Shown here piece by piece: positions 1-4,542 of a stretch of DNA of 7,436 bases (position 1 is the stretch's first letter; each line of letters starts with the position of its first letter). The translations under genes were made by a program, and so were the position numbers. Under the pieces are notes generated by a model. The model was not told where the DNA came from and did not search any database. It saw only the letters and a program-made list of their open reading frames with translations. Origin of the DNA: a bacterium (GTDB taxonomy: Bacteria > Armatimonadota > HRBIN16); the NCBI GenBank assembly GCA_025057335.1, contig JANWXG010000126.1, positions 1 to 7,436 on the forward strand, given 5' to 3'.

Positions 1-1442
1 CGTGCGCCGCGTACGACCTGGTGCTCACGGGTAAAACGCGCAAGTTTCCCCATCGGGCGACGGTGCACGTGCTGCTGTGGTCTGTAGAGCCGAAGTGGGG
101 CTTCCGTTCCGCTCTCATGCGGTATATCCAGACTTTCCCCGACTGGTTCCGCAACCGCGTGCCCAAGCAGGGCATCTGGATTGCCTTCACCGCACCGCAC
201 ACCATCCAGGGAGTGCAGGATTTCGGCATCGTCTTCCATGAGGGCGACAACAGCGTGGCGGAGGACGACCAGCTGGGCATTCTCTCCTTCCGCTACACGG
301 AGCCGATGAGCTACTGGATGCCCATGCCGAAAGAGTTCGCTCGCACCGATGCAGGCGTCGAGGAGTGTCTGCGCTACTACGCGGAGGGCAAGGGCGGAGA
401 CTGGCAGAAGGCGCAGGCGCTCGCGACCCTGAAATGCGGGCTGCAAGATTCTAGCGGCAAGTTCTATCGTCACATCAGCGTTACGCCATGGAACGACGGG
501 GCGATGTTCTTCCTCAACCCCGATCCCGACCTGCCCGCCAGCGCCGACAACCCCTCCAAGGCGTACCTCAACTTCCCGCCCGACCACGCCCAGCGCGCCT
601 ACACAGGGGCGAGCACGCAGGGGCTGGACGGGGAGTATCTGGACTCGCTGGAAATGGGCGCCGACGTGCTCAACTTCCGCGAAGAACATTTCGCGACGGT
701 GGACGTGCCTCTCGTGTTCGAGACGGGAAGCCTGCGCCCCGCCATCATGCTCATCTTCAGCACGTGGGAGTACACGCGCTACCTCGCAGGCGAAATGCGC
801 CGACGCGGCAAATGGCTCTTTGCCAACGCCGTCGGTTGGCGCTTCCCGTTCCTGATGGCGTTTCTGGATATTTCAGGCACAGAGACGAACTGGTGGCAAG
901 ACGGCACGTGGCAGCCTATATCGCCCGCGTATATGGACGTGTGGCGCAGCATGAGTTACCAGAAACCGTATGTGCTACTGATGAACACTGACTATGAGAC
1001 CTTCGGCGGGCAGGTAGAGCGCTACTTCCAGCGATGCCTGTTCTGGGGCATCTTCCCCAGCATGTTCAGCCATAACGCCTCCGACAACCCCTACTGGCAA
1101 AACCCGAATTGGTACAACCGTGACCGCGCGCTGTTCCAGAAGTACATCCCGCTCCTTCGGCGCGTTGCGGAGGCAGGCTGGGAACCCCTGACTCACGCCA
1201 CTGCCGAGGGCGCCTGGGTGGAGCGCTACGGCAAGCGTCTGTTGACCCTGTTCAATCCGTCAAGCGCCGAGCGCGAGGTGCGTGTGCAGGTAGACCTGCG
1301 CGCGCTGGGCATTCCCGATAGCGCGGTGCGGTCAGTAGAGGAACTGGCGCACGGGCTGAGGGTAGAGTGGAAGGTGGAGCGGGGGGCGCTACATCTTCGG
1401 CTGCGACTGGCTCCTGAGCAGACAGCGGTGGTGACGTGGTAG
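1..1442 (+). CDS. Putative TIM-barrel glycosidase-like protein, 3' part of a larger gene
   Basis: The frame is open from the window edge: in-frame codons before the GTG at 21 read C-A-A-Y-D-L. The GTG is therefore probably internal and the true start lies upstream. About 479 residues are visible, ending at TAG. The composition is rich in W, Y, F and D, as in carbohydrate-active enzymes. Numbering from the GTG, there is a GLDGEYLDSLE segment (201-211), then a beta-strand-like FANAVGWRFPFLMAFLDISGTET (268-289), an amphipathic YIPLLRRVAEAGWEP (375-389), and a C-terminal part beginning LLTLFNPSS (407-415) with alternating hydrophobic residues. That ending resembles the beta-sandwich that closes many glycoside hydrolase barrels. 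The acidic residues around 204-211 are candidate active-site positions. No GH family was recognised, no substrate can be named, and the N-terminal signal peptide, if any, is outside the window. The next gene is convergent, so this gene ends its transcription unit. Confidence 0.72.
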   Translation, partial: CAAYDLVLTGKTRKFPHRATVHVLLWSVEPKWGFRSALMRYIQTFPDWFRNRVPKQGIWIAFTAPHTIQGVQDFGIVFHEGDNSVAEDDQLGILSFRYTEPMSYWMPMPKEFARTDAGVEECLRYYAEGKGGDWQKAQALATLKCGLQDSSGKFYRHISVTPWNDGAMFFLNPDPDLPASADNPSKAYLNFPPDHAQRAYTGASTQGLDGEYLDSLEMGADVLNFREEHFATVDVPLVFETGSLRPAIMLIFSTWEYTRYLAGEMRRRGKWLFANAVGWRFPFLMAFLDISGTETNWWQDGTWQPISPAYMDVWRSMSYQKPYVLLMNTDYETFGGQVERYFQRCLFWGIFPSMFSHNASDNPYWQNPNWYNRDRALFQKYIPLLRRVAEAGWEPLTHATAEGAWVERYGKRLLTLFNPSSAEREVRVQVDLRALGIPDSAVRSVEELAHGLRVEWKVERGALHLRLRLAPEQTAVVTW

Positions 1443-1459
1443 TCCCCCTTGTGCCTGAT

Positions 1460-1490
1460 AGAGATGCTTCGCTCACGCTCAGCATGACAG
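1460..1490 (+). repeat. Repeat module A, copy 1
   Basis: This 31-bp unit is identical base for base to 1591-1621, offset by 131 bp. It lies 18 bp after the stop of the glycosidase-like gene. A diverged copy is at 1874-1900. Confidence 0.85.
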
Positions 1491-1496
1491 GGGAGG

Positions 1497-1522
1497 ACGG
1501 CTCGGCGGGAGCCTCGCCCTCC
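1497..1522 (+). repeat. Repeat module C, copy 1
   Basis: The module contains the hairpin GGCTC-ggcgg-GAGCC followed by tcgccctcc. Related copies are at 1624-1651 (more diverged) and 1905-1932. Read on the minus strand it translates as EGEAPAEP, a known type of spurious repeat peptide. Confidence 0.75.
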
Positions 1523-1548
1523 AGCCCATTGTCATTCTGAGTGCCTTT

Positions 1549-1621
1549 TGTCATTCTGAGCGAAGCGAAGAATCTCACTGCCAGCCCAACAGAGATGCTT
1601 CGCTCACGCTCAGCATGACAG
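1549..1621. repeat. Inverted pair of modules B and A (long hairpin)
   Basis: Module B (1549-1576, tgtcattctgagc...gaatctc) and module A (1591-1621) are near reverse complements separated by about 15 nt. Together they can fold into a stem of about 28 bp with a few mismatches. A stand-alone half of B (ttgtcattctgag) lies just upstream at 1529-1541. No T-tract follows, so this is not a standard intrinsic terminator, although it could act as an RNA-stabilising or bidirectional end structure for the two convergent genes. Confidence 0.75.
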
Positions 1622-1623
1622 AG

Positions 1624-1651
1624 AGGCAGCTCGGACGGAGCCTTCCCTCCA
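1624..1651 (+). repeat. Repeat module C, copy 2 (diverged)
   Basis: The sequence gctcggacggagcc-ttccctccag matches module C at 1497-1522 with several substitutions. It directly follows module A copy 2, the same A-then-C order as at 1460-1522. Confidence 0.6.
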
Positions 1652-1666
1652 GATTTCGTGCCCCTT

Positions 1667-1690
1667 GCAGGCTAAAGCCTGCGCTACGAA
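1667..1690 (+). repeat. Repeat module D
   Basis: A perfect 7-bp palindrome, GCAGGCT-aa-AGCCTGC (1667-1682), is followed by gctacgaa. A diverged relative is at 4478-4498 (gaggct-gac-agcct-acacgac). It is a short dispersed hairpin repeat of unknown function. Confidence 0.65.
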
Positions 1691-1701
1691 CGTGCGGGTT
1701 T

Positions 1702-1724
1702 GTTGCAGCGCATGTCAGTGCGCC
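1702..1724 (+). repeat. Repeat module E, extra copy
   Basis: The stem gcgcat-gtca-gtgcgc is related to the perfect GGCGCAC-gtca-GTGCGCC hairpin at 1822-1839 and to 4391-4407. The gtca loop is conserved in all three copies while the arms vary, which points to a conserved stem-loop shape. Confidence 0.6.
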
Positions 1725-1725
1725 G

Positions 1726-1900
1726 TGTCATTCTGAAGCCCCCACCGTTTGTCAAGGGGAAGCATTCCCGTGCTTCACCACGAGCTGTAGCATTCGTCGG
1801 ACGCACTTTCTTGCTCGTAGTGGCGCACGTCAGTGCGCCTCTTGTCATTCTGAGCGGGGCGAAGAATCTCTACAGATGCTTCGCCTTTGCTCAGCATGAC
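1726..1900 (+). repeat. Composite repeat element, left copy (modules F-E-B-A)
   Basis: In order it contains gtcattctgaagccc, tttgtcaagggg, a hairpin GAAGCA-ttcccg-TGCTTC, a variable stretch, the E hairpin (1822-1839), and a B/A hairpin (arms 1844-1869 and 1874-1900, loop ctac). The same order of modules recurs at 4311-4451 in the same orientation. That copy has a shorter variable stretch and a truncated final arm. Confidence 0.8.
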
Positions 1901-1904
1901 GTGC

Positions 1905-1932
1905 GGGCGGCTCGGCAGGAGCCTCGCTCTCC
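1905..1932 (+). repeat. Repeat module C, copy 3
   Basis: The sequence ggctcggcaggagcctcgctctcc differs from copy 1 (1497-1522) at a few positions. It abuts the 3' end of the exonuclease gene on the other strand, so it would be in that gene's mRNA tail. Confidence 0.7.
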
Positions 1933-1949
1933 AATGCACACGTATCCTG

Positions 1950-2606
1950 CTACAAGCCACCCTGGCGGAGGTCAATTAACCGCTCCAGCAGCAAGCGCGT
2001 GCCACGCACGTCCTCAAGAGCATACAGGCATAGCGTGCGCAATGCCTCCGAGTCGTACAGGTGCTTCCAGTGATTCCACAGGCGTACGGCATCATCTCCC
2101 CGCATGCAGGTGACATCTGACAGACGGGGGATGCGCAAATAGGTGAACAGCGTCTTCAGCTGCAGATTAGGTGTTCGCAGTACTCCGAGGTCGCGTAAGG
2201 GCAGGGCGACCTGCGTGTAGATGTCCAGATGCCACCATCTTTTTATGACCTCGCGCACCTGCGGTAGGTGGTGTGCGATGAACGGCAGGTCAAATCGTCC
2301 CCCGTTGTAAGTGGCTACTCGGTGCAGGAAGGGGGCGTACTCCACAAACTGCTCCAGAGGATGGATGCTCATCTGCTCGTAGCCGTACTGCTGTGCCCAC
2401 GACACAAGCGGAGCCAGTGTCTCTACCGCGCCGTGCAGGTCGTTCACATACAGGCTTGCCCGTTTCCCCTCTCTCTCCTCGTAGAGCGCAATCAGTGTGA
2501 GCTCGCTGTATCGCGGGTCGACGCCCGTCGTTTCGATATCTAGGAACACCGCGTCTAGATAGTCACTGATTGACATGGAAGCGCCCCGAATAGCTCCGCC
2601 GTCCAT
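1950..2606 (-). CDS. YprB-like RNase H-fold 3'-5' exonuclease domain protein
   Basis: This is a predicted single-domain nuclease of the DEDD superfamily, closest in pattern to the RNase_H_2 (YprB) group. Numbering from the chosen start, exonuclease motif I is FLDIETTG (21-28, D23/E25). Motif II is YNGGRFDLPF (100-109, D106), HLD follows (126-128), and motif III is YALED (195-199), giving a Y-x3-D. All four acidic residues of a two-metal-ion active site are present, so activity is expected. There is no signal peptide or membrane segment, so it should be cytoplasmic. The 218-residue length is near that of the bare domain, with none of the tetratricopeptide or helicase attachments seen in some relatives. 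ATG 2606 was chosen because an AGAAGGAC Shine-Dalgarno lies 5 nt upstream. ATG 2576 (MSISDYL) is an alternative but has a weak ribosome site, and ATG 2651 is also in frame. The substrate is unknown. It has no functional neighbour on its strand. Confidence 0.88.
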   Translation of the reverse strand: MDGGAIRGASMSISDYLDAVFLDIETTGVDPRYSELTLIALYEEREGKRASLYVNDLHGAVETLAPLVSWAQQYGYEQMSIHPLEQFVEYAPFLHRVATYNGGRFDLPFIAHHLPQVREVIKRWWHLDIYTQVALPLRDLGVLRTPNLQLKTLFTYLRIPRLSDVTCMRGDDAVRLWNHWKHLYDSEALRTLCLYALEDVRGTRLLLERLIDLRQGGL

Positions 2607-2610
2607 CGTT

Positions 2611-2618
2611 GTCCTTCT
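2611..2618 (-). promoter_or_regulatory. Ribosome binding site of the exonuclease gene
   Basis: On the minus strand this reads AGAAGGAC, with AAGGA ending 5 nt before ATG 2606. It is the best Shine-Dalgarno among the three in-frame ATGs and decides the start. Confidence 0.6.
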
Positions 2619-2680
2619 GTACTCTGCAAGGCTAAGACGAGAATCCCACACACAGCCCGCTTCCTGGGTGAAGCGCTACC

Positions 2681-2709
2681 ATTATAGCCCCGTTGAGACG
2701 TAGCAGCAA
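2681..2709 (-). promoter_or_regulatory. Sigma70-type promoter of the exonuclease gene
   Basis: On the minus strand, TTGCTG (2704-2709) is followed after 17 nt by a perfect TATAAT (2681-2686). Transcription would begin near 2674, giving a leader of about 68 nt before ATG 2606. The -10 is exact and the -35 matches consensus at its TTG. Confidence 0.6.
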
Positions 2710-2892
2710 GAGGGAGTGTCCCAGTGATGAAACAGCCTGGCTCTTCACACAGCTTGTTAGTGGAGGCGGATGCTGCGTGAAGGCTTTTCCCGGTTGAAAT
2801 TGGGGACTGTGTGGGGCAAAAATCCGCCTGCGCAAATGGAGACAAACCTGTGATATTGTTGAGAAAAATTTTGGGAATAGCCTCGCGAGCGC
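2710..2892. other. Divergent intergenic region between exonuclease and first CHRD gene
   Basis: No gene is supported here. Two exact inverted pairs are visible: CACACAG (2746-2752) with CTGTGTG (2807-2813), and AGGCGGAT (2764-2771) with ATCCGCCT (2822-2829). They interleave, as a pseudoknot would. The stretch also becomes AT-rich at about 2850-2878, upstream of the promoter at 2893. The pairing may be coincidental. Confidence 0.3.
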
Positions 2893-2921
2893 TTGACAGC
2901 TGTTGCTCGAGGTTGTATACT
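2893..2921 (+). promoter_or_regulatory. Strong sigma70 promoter of CHRD/PEP-CTERM gene 1
   Basis: TTGACA (2893-2898), a 17-nt spacer and TATACT (2916-2921) match consensus at 11 of 12 positions. Transcription would start near 2928, leaving a leader of about 75 nt. An 8-bp palindrome CTCGCGAG (2882-2889) lies just upstream of the -35. It could be an activator or repressor site, but this is only suggestive. Confidence 0.85.
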
Positions 2922-2986
2922 AACGATAGAAGGCAGCTGTTCGCGCGACGGCGTTCAGGTGTCTAGTGGTTTCCCTGATGACCTCG

Positions 2987-2994
2987 AAAGGAGG
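2987..2994 (+). promoter_or_regulatory. Ribosome binding site of CHRD/PEP-CTERM gene 1
   Basis: AAAGGAGG lies 8 nt before ATG 3003, a near-ideal Shine-Dalgarno. The same octamer precedes the TTG start of the paralogue (3668-3675). Confidence 0.85.
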
Positions 2995-3002
2995 AAACGG
3001 TT

Positions 3003-3527
3003 ATGCGACGAGTGGCGTCATTACGGTATGCGCTGCTGGCAGTGCTGGTGGTAATCCTATCGTCGCCCACCCATGCCACAGTGTGGGTATTGACGGCGAA
3101 CCTCACAGGTAGTCAGGTGGTTCCCCCAACGAGCTCTCCCGCGTTTGGACAGGCCATCATGAGCTACGATGACGTATCTAAGCTGTTCAACTTAGCGGTG
3201 TACGAAGTGGGATTGACTCAAAGTGAAATTCTCTCCGCCAAGATTTACGTGGGAGCGCCTGGCACCAACGGACCCGCCATCTACGATTTGGATGGTGGCG
3301 CGTCTTGGTCGGGAAGCGGGGTTATCTACTCGCGCTTCGTCTTTGGGGGGCTGTTCCCTGCAGCCTACGAGGCGAGTCTACTATCGGGCAATACCTACAT
3401 CCAGATCAACACTCCGGGTGGGGCGAAGGATATCCGAGGACAGCTCATTCCTGTGCCAGAGCCGATGACCTTGGCAGGGCTGTCTACAGGGTTGGCGCTA
3501 CTTCTATTGCGGCGTCGCAAGAGATAA
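3003..3527 (+). CDS. CHRD-domain PEP-CTERM surface protein (paralogue 1)
   Basis: This is a 174-residue exported protein. Residues 1-25 are a Sec signal peptide (MRR, then the hydrophobic YALLAVLVVILSS, with a likely cut after THA). Residues 26 to about 148 are a CHRD-like domain with the marks LTGSQVVPP (34-42), YVGAPGTNGP (82-91), LLSGNTY (126-132) and DIRGQL (143-148). Residues 151-174 are a PEP-CTERM sorting signal: VPEP, a short membrane helix (about 155-169) and the tail RRRKR. PEP-CTERM proteins are processed by a membrane exosortase, which is not in this window. CHRD domains are extracellular beta-rich modules of uncertain role. The gene has its own promoter, ribosome site and terminator. 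It differs from the downstream paralogue at two positions where that protein has His: here Tyr82 and Asn136. Confidence 0.92.
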   Translation: MRRVASLRYALLAVLVVILSSPTHATVWVLTANLTGSQVVPPTSSPAFGQAIMSYDDVSKLFNLAVYEVGLTQSEILSAKIYVGAPGTNGPAIYDLDGGASWSGSGVIYSRFVFGGLFPAAYEASLLSGNTYIQINTPGGAKDIRGQLIPVPEPMTLAGLSTGLALLLLRRRKR

Positions 3528-3543
3528 AAGCTTCCTCCAAGAG

Positions 3544-3575
3544 AAAAGCCTGAGCGGTGCTCAGGCTTTTTTCTT
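3544..3575 (+). terminator. Intrinsic terminator of CHRD gene 1
   Basis: A 12-bp perfect stem AAAAGCCTGAGC/GCTCAGGCTTTT (3544-3555, 3559-3570) with loop ggt is followed by a T-rich tail. It begins 17 bp after the stop codon and ends before the next promoter, so the two paralogues are separate transcription units. Confidence 0.93.
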
Positions 3576-3596
3576 AGAAATCTTAAAAAAACGGGG

Positions 3597-3626
3597 TTGA
3601 CACGTTCTTTTTGGAGAACGTATAAT
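3597..3626 (+). promoter_or_regulatory. Consensus sigma70 promoter of CHRD gene 2
   Basis: TTGACA (3597-3602) and TATAAT (3621-3626) are both exact consensus hexamers, 18 nt apart. Transcription would start near 3633. This is one of the strongest-looking promoters that can be read in the window. Confidence 0.92.
3602..3621. promoter_or_regulatory. Operator-like inverted repeat inside the promoter of CHRD gene 2
   Basis: ACGTTCT (3602-3608) and AGAACGT (3615-3621) are perfect 7-bp reverse complements separated by ttttgg. The 20-bp dyad fills the spacer and touches the last base of the -35 and the first base of the -10. A dimeric repressor bound here would occlude RNA polymerase. No such dyad lies in the spacer of the promoter of gene 1. 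The regulator is unknown, and the half-site does not match a motif I can name with confidence. Confidence 0.6.
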
Positions 3627-3667
3627 CAAGGCAAAGAGGAGGGGAGGACGTGCGTAACAATTCTAGG

Positions 3668-3675
3668 AAAGGAGG
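3668..3675 (+). promoter_or_regulatory. Ribosome binding site deciding the TTG start of CHRD gene 2
   Basis: AAAGGAGG lies 7 nt before TTG 3683 and equals the octamer used by gene 1. A second purine-rich site, GGAGG at 3638-3642, sits 7 nt before the in-frame GTG 3650. Initiation at either codon is possible. Confidence 0.65.
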
Positions 3676-3682
3676 GATAGTA

Positions 3683-4222
3683 TTGAAGGCGATTTTGGCT
3701 CGCGCAGCGTTGCTTGTAGTGCTAGTAGGGATTGCGGCTCTGCCTTCGCGTGCCGCGCTGTGGTATCTGCAGGCAACGCTGAGCGGCTCGCAGGTGGTAC
3801 CTCCTGCGACCACCAATGCATCGGGCGTTCTGTTCGGTGTCTACGATGACGTTGCTAAGACTATCAGCCTCGCTATCAGCATCACGGGCATCGCACGCAA
3901 TGATGTGCTGAGCTCGCAAATCCACCTCGGAGCGCCTGGGCAGAACGGACCACCGATTATCCAGATTGGTGGTGCCTCCGCGTATGTAGAGTCGGGAGGA
4001 CAGCTGATTCGTGTGCTGGTTAATGCTCCGTTCCCCGCAGCGCGAGAGGCAGACCTGCTCAGTGGCAACACGTACTACGACATCCACACTGTGCGGTATC
4101 CCGCTCCGCTCGCAGAACTGCGCGGACAGATTACTGCCTTGCCTGTAGTGCCAGAGCCTGCGACGATGGCAGGGTTGGGCATCGGCGTTGGGCTGCTGGC
4201 GCTGCGACGGCGACGCAAGTAA
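3683..4222 (+). CDS. CHRD-domain PEP-CTERM surface protein (paralogue 2)
   Basis: This is a 179-residue exported protein, homologous along its whole length to the gene upstream. From the TTG start, residues 1-24 form a Sec signal peptide (MKAILARAALLVVLVGIAAL, likely cut after SRA). The CHRD-like domain follows, with LSGSQVVPP (33-41), QIHLGAPGQNGPP (79-91), LLSGNTYYDIHT (125-136) and ELRGQI (145-150). The PEP-CTERM signal is VPEP (156-159), a helix (about 161-174) and RRRRK (175-179). TTG was preferred because of its exact Shine-Dalgarno and because it gives the same short n-region as the paralogue. GTG 3650 would add 11 residues (MRNNSRKGGIV), which is still compatible with export. His81 and His135 are retained here, in the IHLGAPG and DIHT contexts. 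The gene is likely regulated at the dyad in its promoter and ends at its own terminator. Confidence 0.9.
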   Translation: MKAILARAALLVVLVGIAALPSRAALWYLQATLSGSQVVPPATTNASGVLFGVYDDVAKTISLAISITGIARNDVLSSQIHLGAPGQNGPPIIQIGGASAYVESGGQLIRVLVNAPFPAAREADLLSGNTYYDIHTVRYPAPLAELRGQITALPVVPEPATMAGLGIGVGLLALRRRRK

Positions 4223-4240
4223 GCGTCCCTTTCACAGAGC

Positions 4241-4272
4241 ACGCGGGCTGAGGTGCCTCAGCCCGCGTTTTT
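4241..4272 (+). terminator. Intrinsic terminator of CHRD gene 2
   Basis: ACGCGGGCTGAG (4241-4252) pairs with CTCAGCCCGCGT (4257-4268) around a 4-nt loop, followed by five T (4268-4272). It begins 18 bp after the stop codon. Confidence 0.93.
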
Positions 4273-4310
4273 ACTGGTTGGCTTGGATTGCGCAGCGGTG
4301 TGACTGCACT

Positions 4311-4451
4311 TGTCATTTTGAAGCCCCTGCTGTTTGTCGAGGAGAAGCACTCACGTGCTTCACTATAGCAAGGCGCTCTGCGTTGGTAGTGGCGCGCGTC
4401 AGCGCGTCTGCGTCATTCTGAGCGCAGCGAAGAATCTCTACAGATGCTTCA
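4311..4451 (+). repeat. Composite repeat element, right copy (modules F-E-B-A)
   Basis: This copy has the same module order and orientation as 1726-1900: gtcattttgaagcccc, tttgtcgaggag, the hairpin GAAGCAC-tcac-GTGCTTC, the E stem with its gtca loop (4391-4407), module B (4411-4438) and the start of module A (agatgcttc, about 4442-4450), where the similarity stops. The hairpin arms differ from the left copy but remain self-complementary. The small ORFs across it are spurious. Confidence 0.8.
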
Positions 4452-4477
4452 AGGACACACTTTTCGTAACGCCTCTT

Positions 4478-4498
4478 GAGGCTGACAGCCTACACGAC
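4478..4498 (+). repeat. Diverged repeat module D
   Basis: The sequence gaggct-gac-agcctacacgac resembles the gcaggct-aa-agcctgcgctacg unit at 1667-1690, with AGGCT/AGCCT arms. The surrounding 4273-4542 interval contains repeats only and no supported gene. Confidence 0.4.
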
Positions 4499-4519
4499 GG
4501 ACGAGTCGGCACCAGACTT

Positions 4520-4540
4520 ATCCCCTACGAGGGTGGGGAT
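4520..4540 (-). terminator. Weak stem-loop after the DUF362 operon
   Basis: On the minus strand ATCCCC and GGGGAT (4535-4540, 4520-4525) form a 6-bp stem just past the stop at 4543. No T-run follows, so this may only be an mRNA 3'-end structure rather than a true terminator. Confidence 0.3.
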
Positions 4541-4542
4541 GC

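Larger units (their letters stand above)
1456..1935. repeat. Non-coding repeat cluster (mosaic of short hairpin modules)
   Basis: This gap of about 500 bp between convergent genes has no convincing gene. It is built from at least five short modules that recur here and at 4311-4498. Module A (agatgcttcgct...cagcatgaca) and module B (tgtcattctgagc...gaagaatct) are imperfect reverse complements of each other. Module C is a ggctc/gagcc hairpin followed by tcgccctcc. Module D is gcaggct-aa-agcctgc. Module E is ggcgcac-gtca-gtgcgcc. The small ORFs predicted across this region translate the repeats and are not credible proteins. The arrangement resembles REP/BIME-type or MITE-type extragenic repeats, but no transposase is present. 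Confidence 0.8.

Noticed and set aside
488..991. Plus-strand 167-codon ORF inside the glycosidase-like gene
   Set aside because: It is an out-of-frame shadow with arginine-rich low-complexity composition typical of GC-rich antisense or offset frames.
1252..1578. Minus-strand ORF of 108 codons at the end of the glycosidase-like gene
   Set aside because: It consists of antisense of a real gene plus repeat-derived peptide (EGEAPAEP, LSVSEAS).
1456..1935. CRISPR array
   Set aside because: Repeat spacing is irregular, modules differ in sequence and orientation, and no cas gene is present.
1615..2113. Plus-strand ORFs of 94 and 137 codons across the repeat cluster
   Set aside because: They translate the hairpin modules, overlap the exonuclease gene on the other strand, and have no ribosome site or recognisable protein character.
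2928..3002. Riboswitch in the leader of CHRD gene 1
   Set aside because: The 75-nt leader has only a weak 5-bp TCAGG/CCTGA stem and matches no riboswitch consensus I know.
1443..4542. Insertion sequence or transposon
   Set aside because: No transposase and no terminal inverted repeats with target duplication are visible; only short non-coding repeats.
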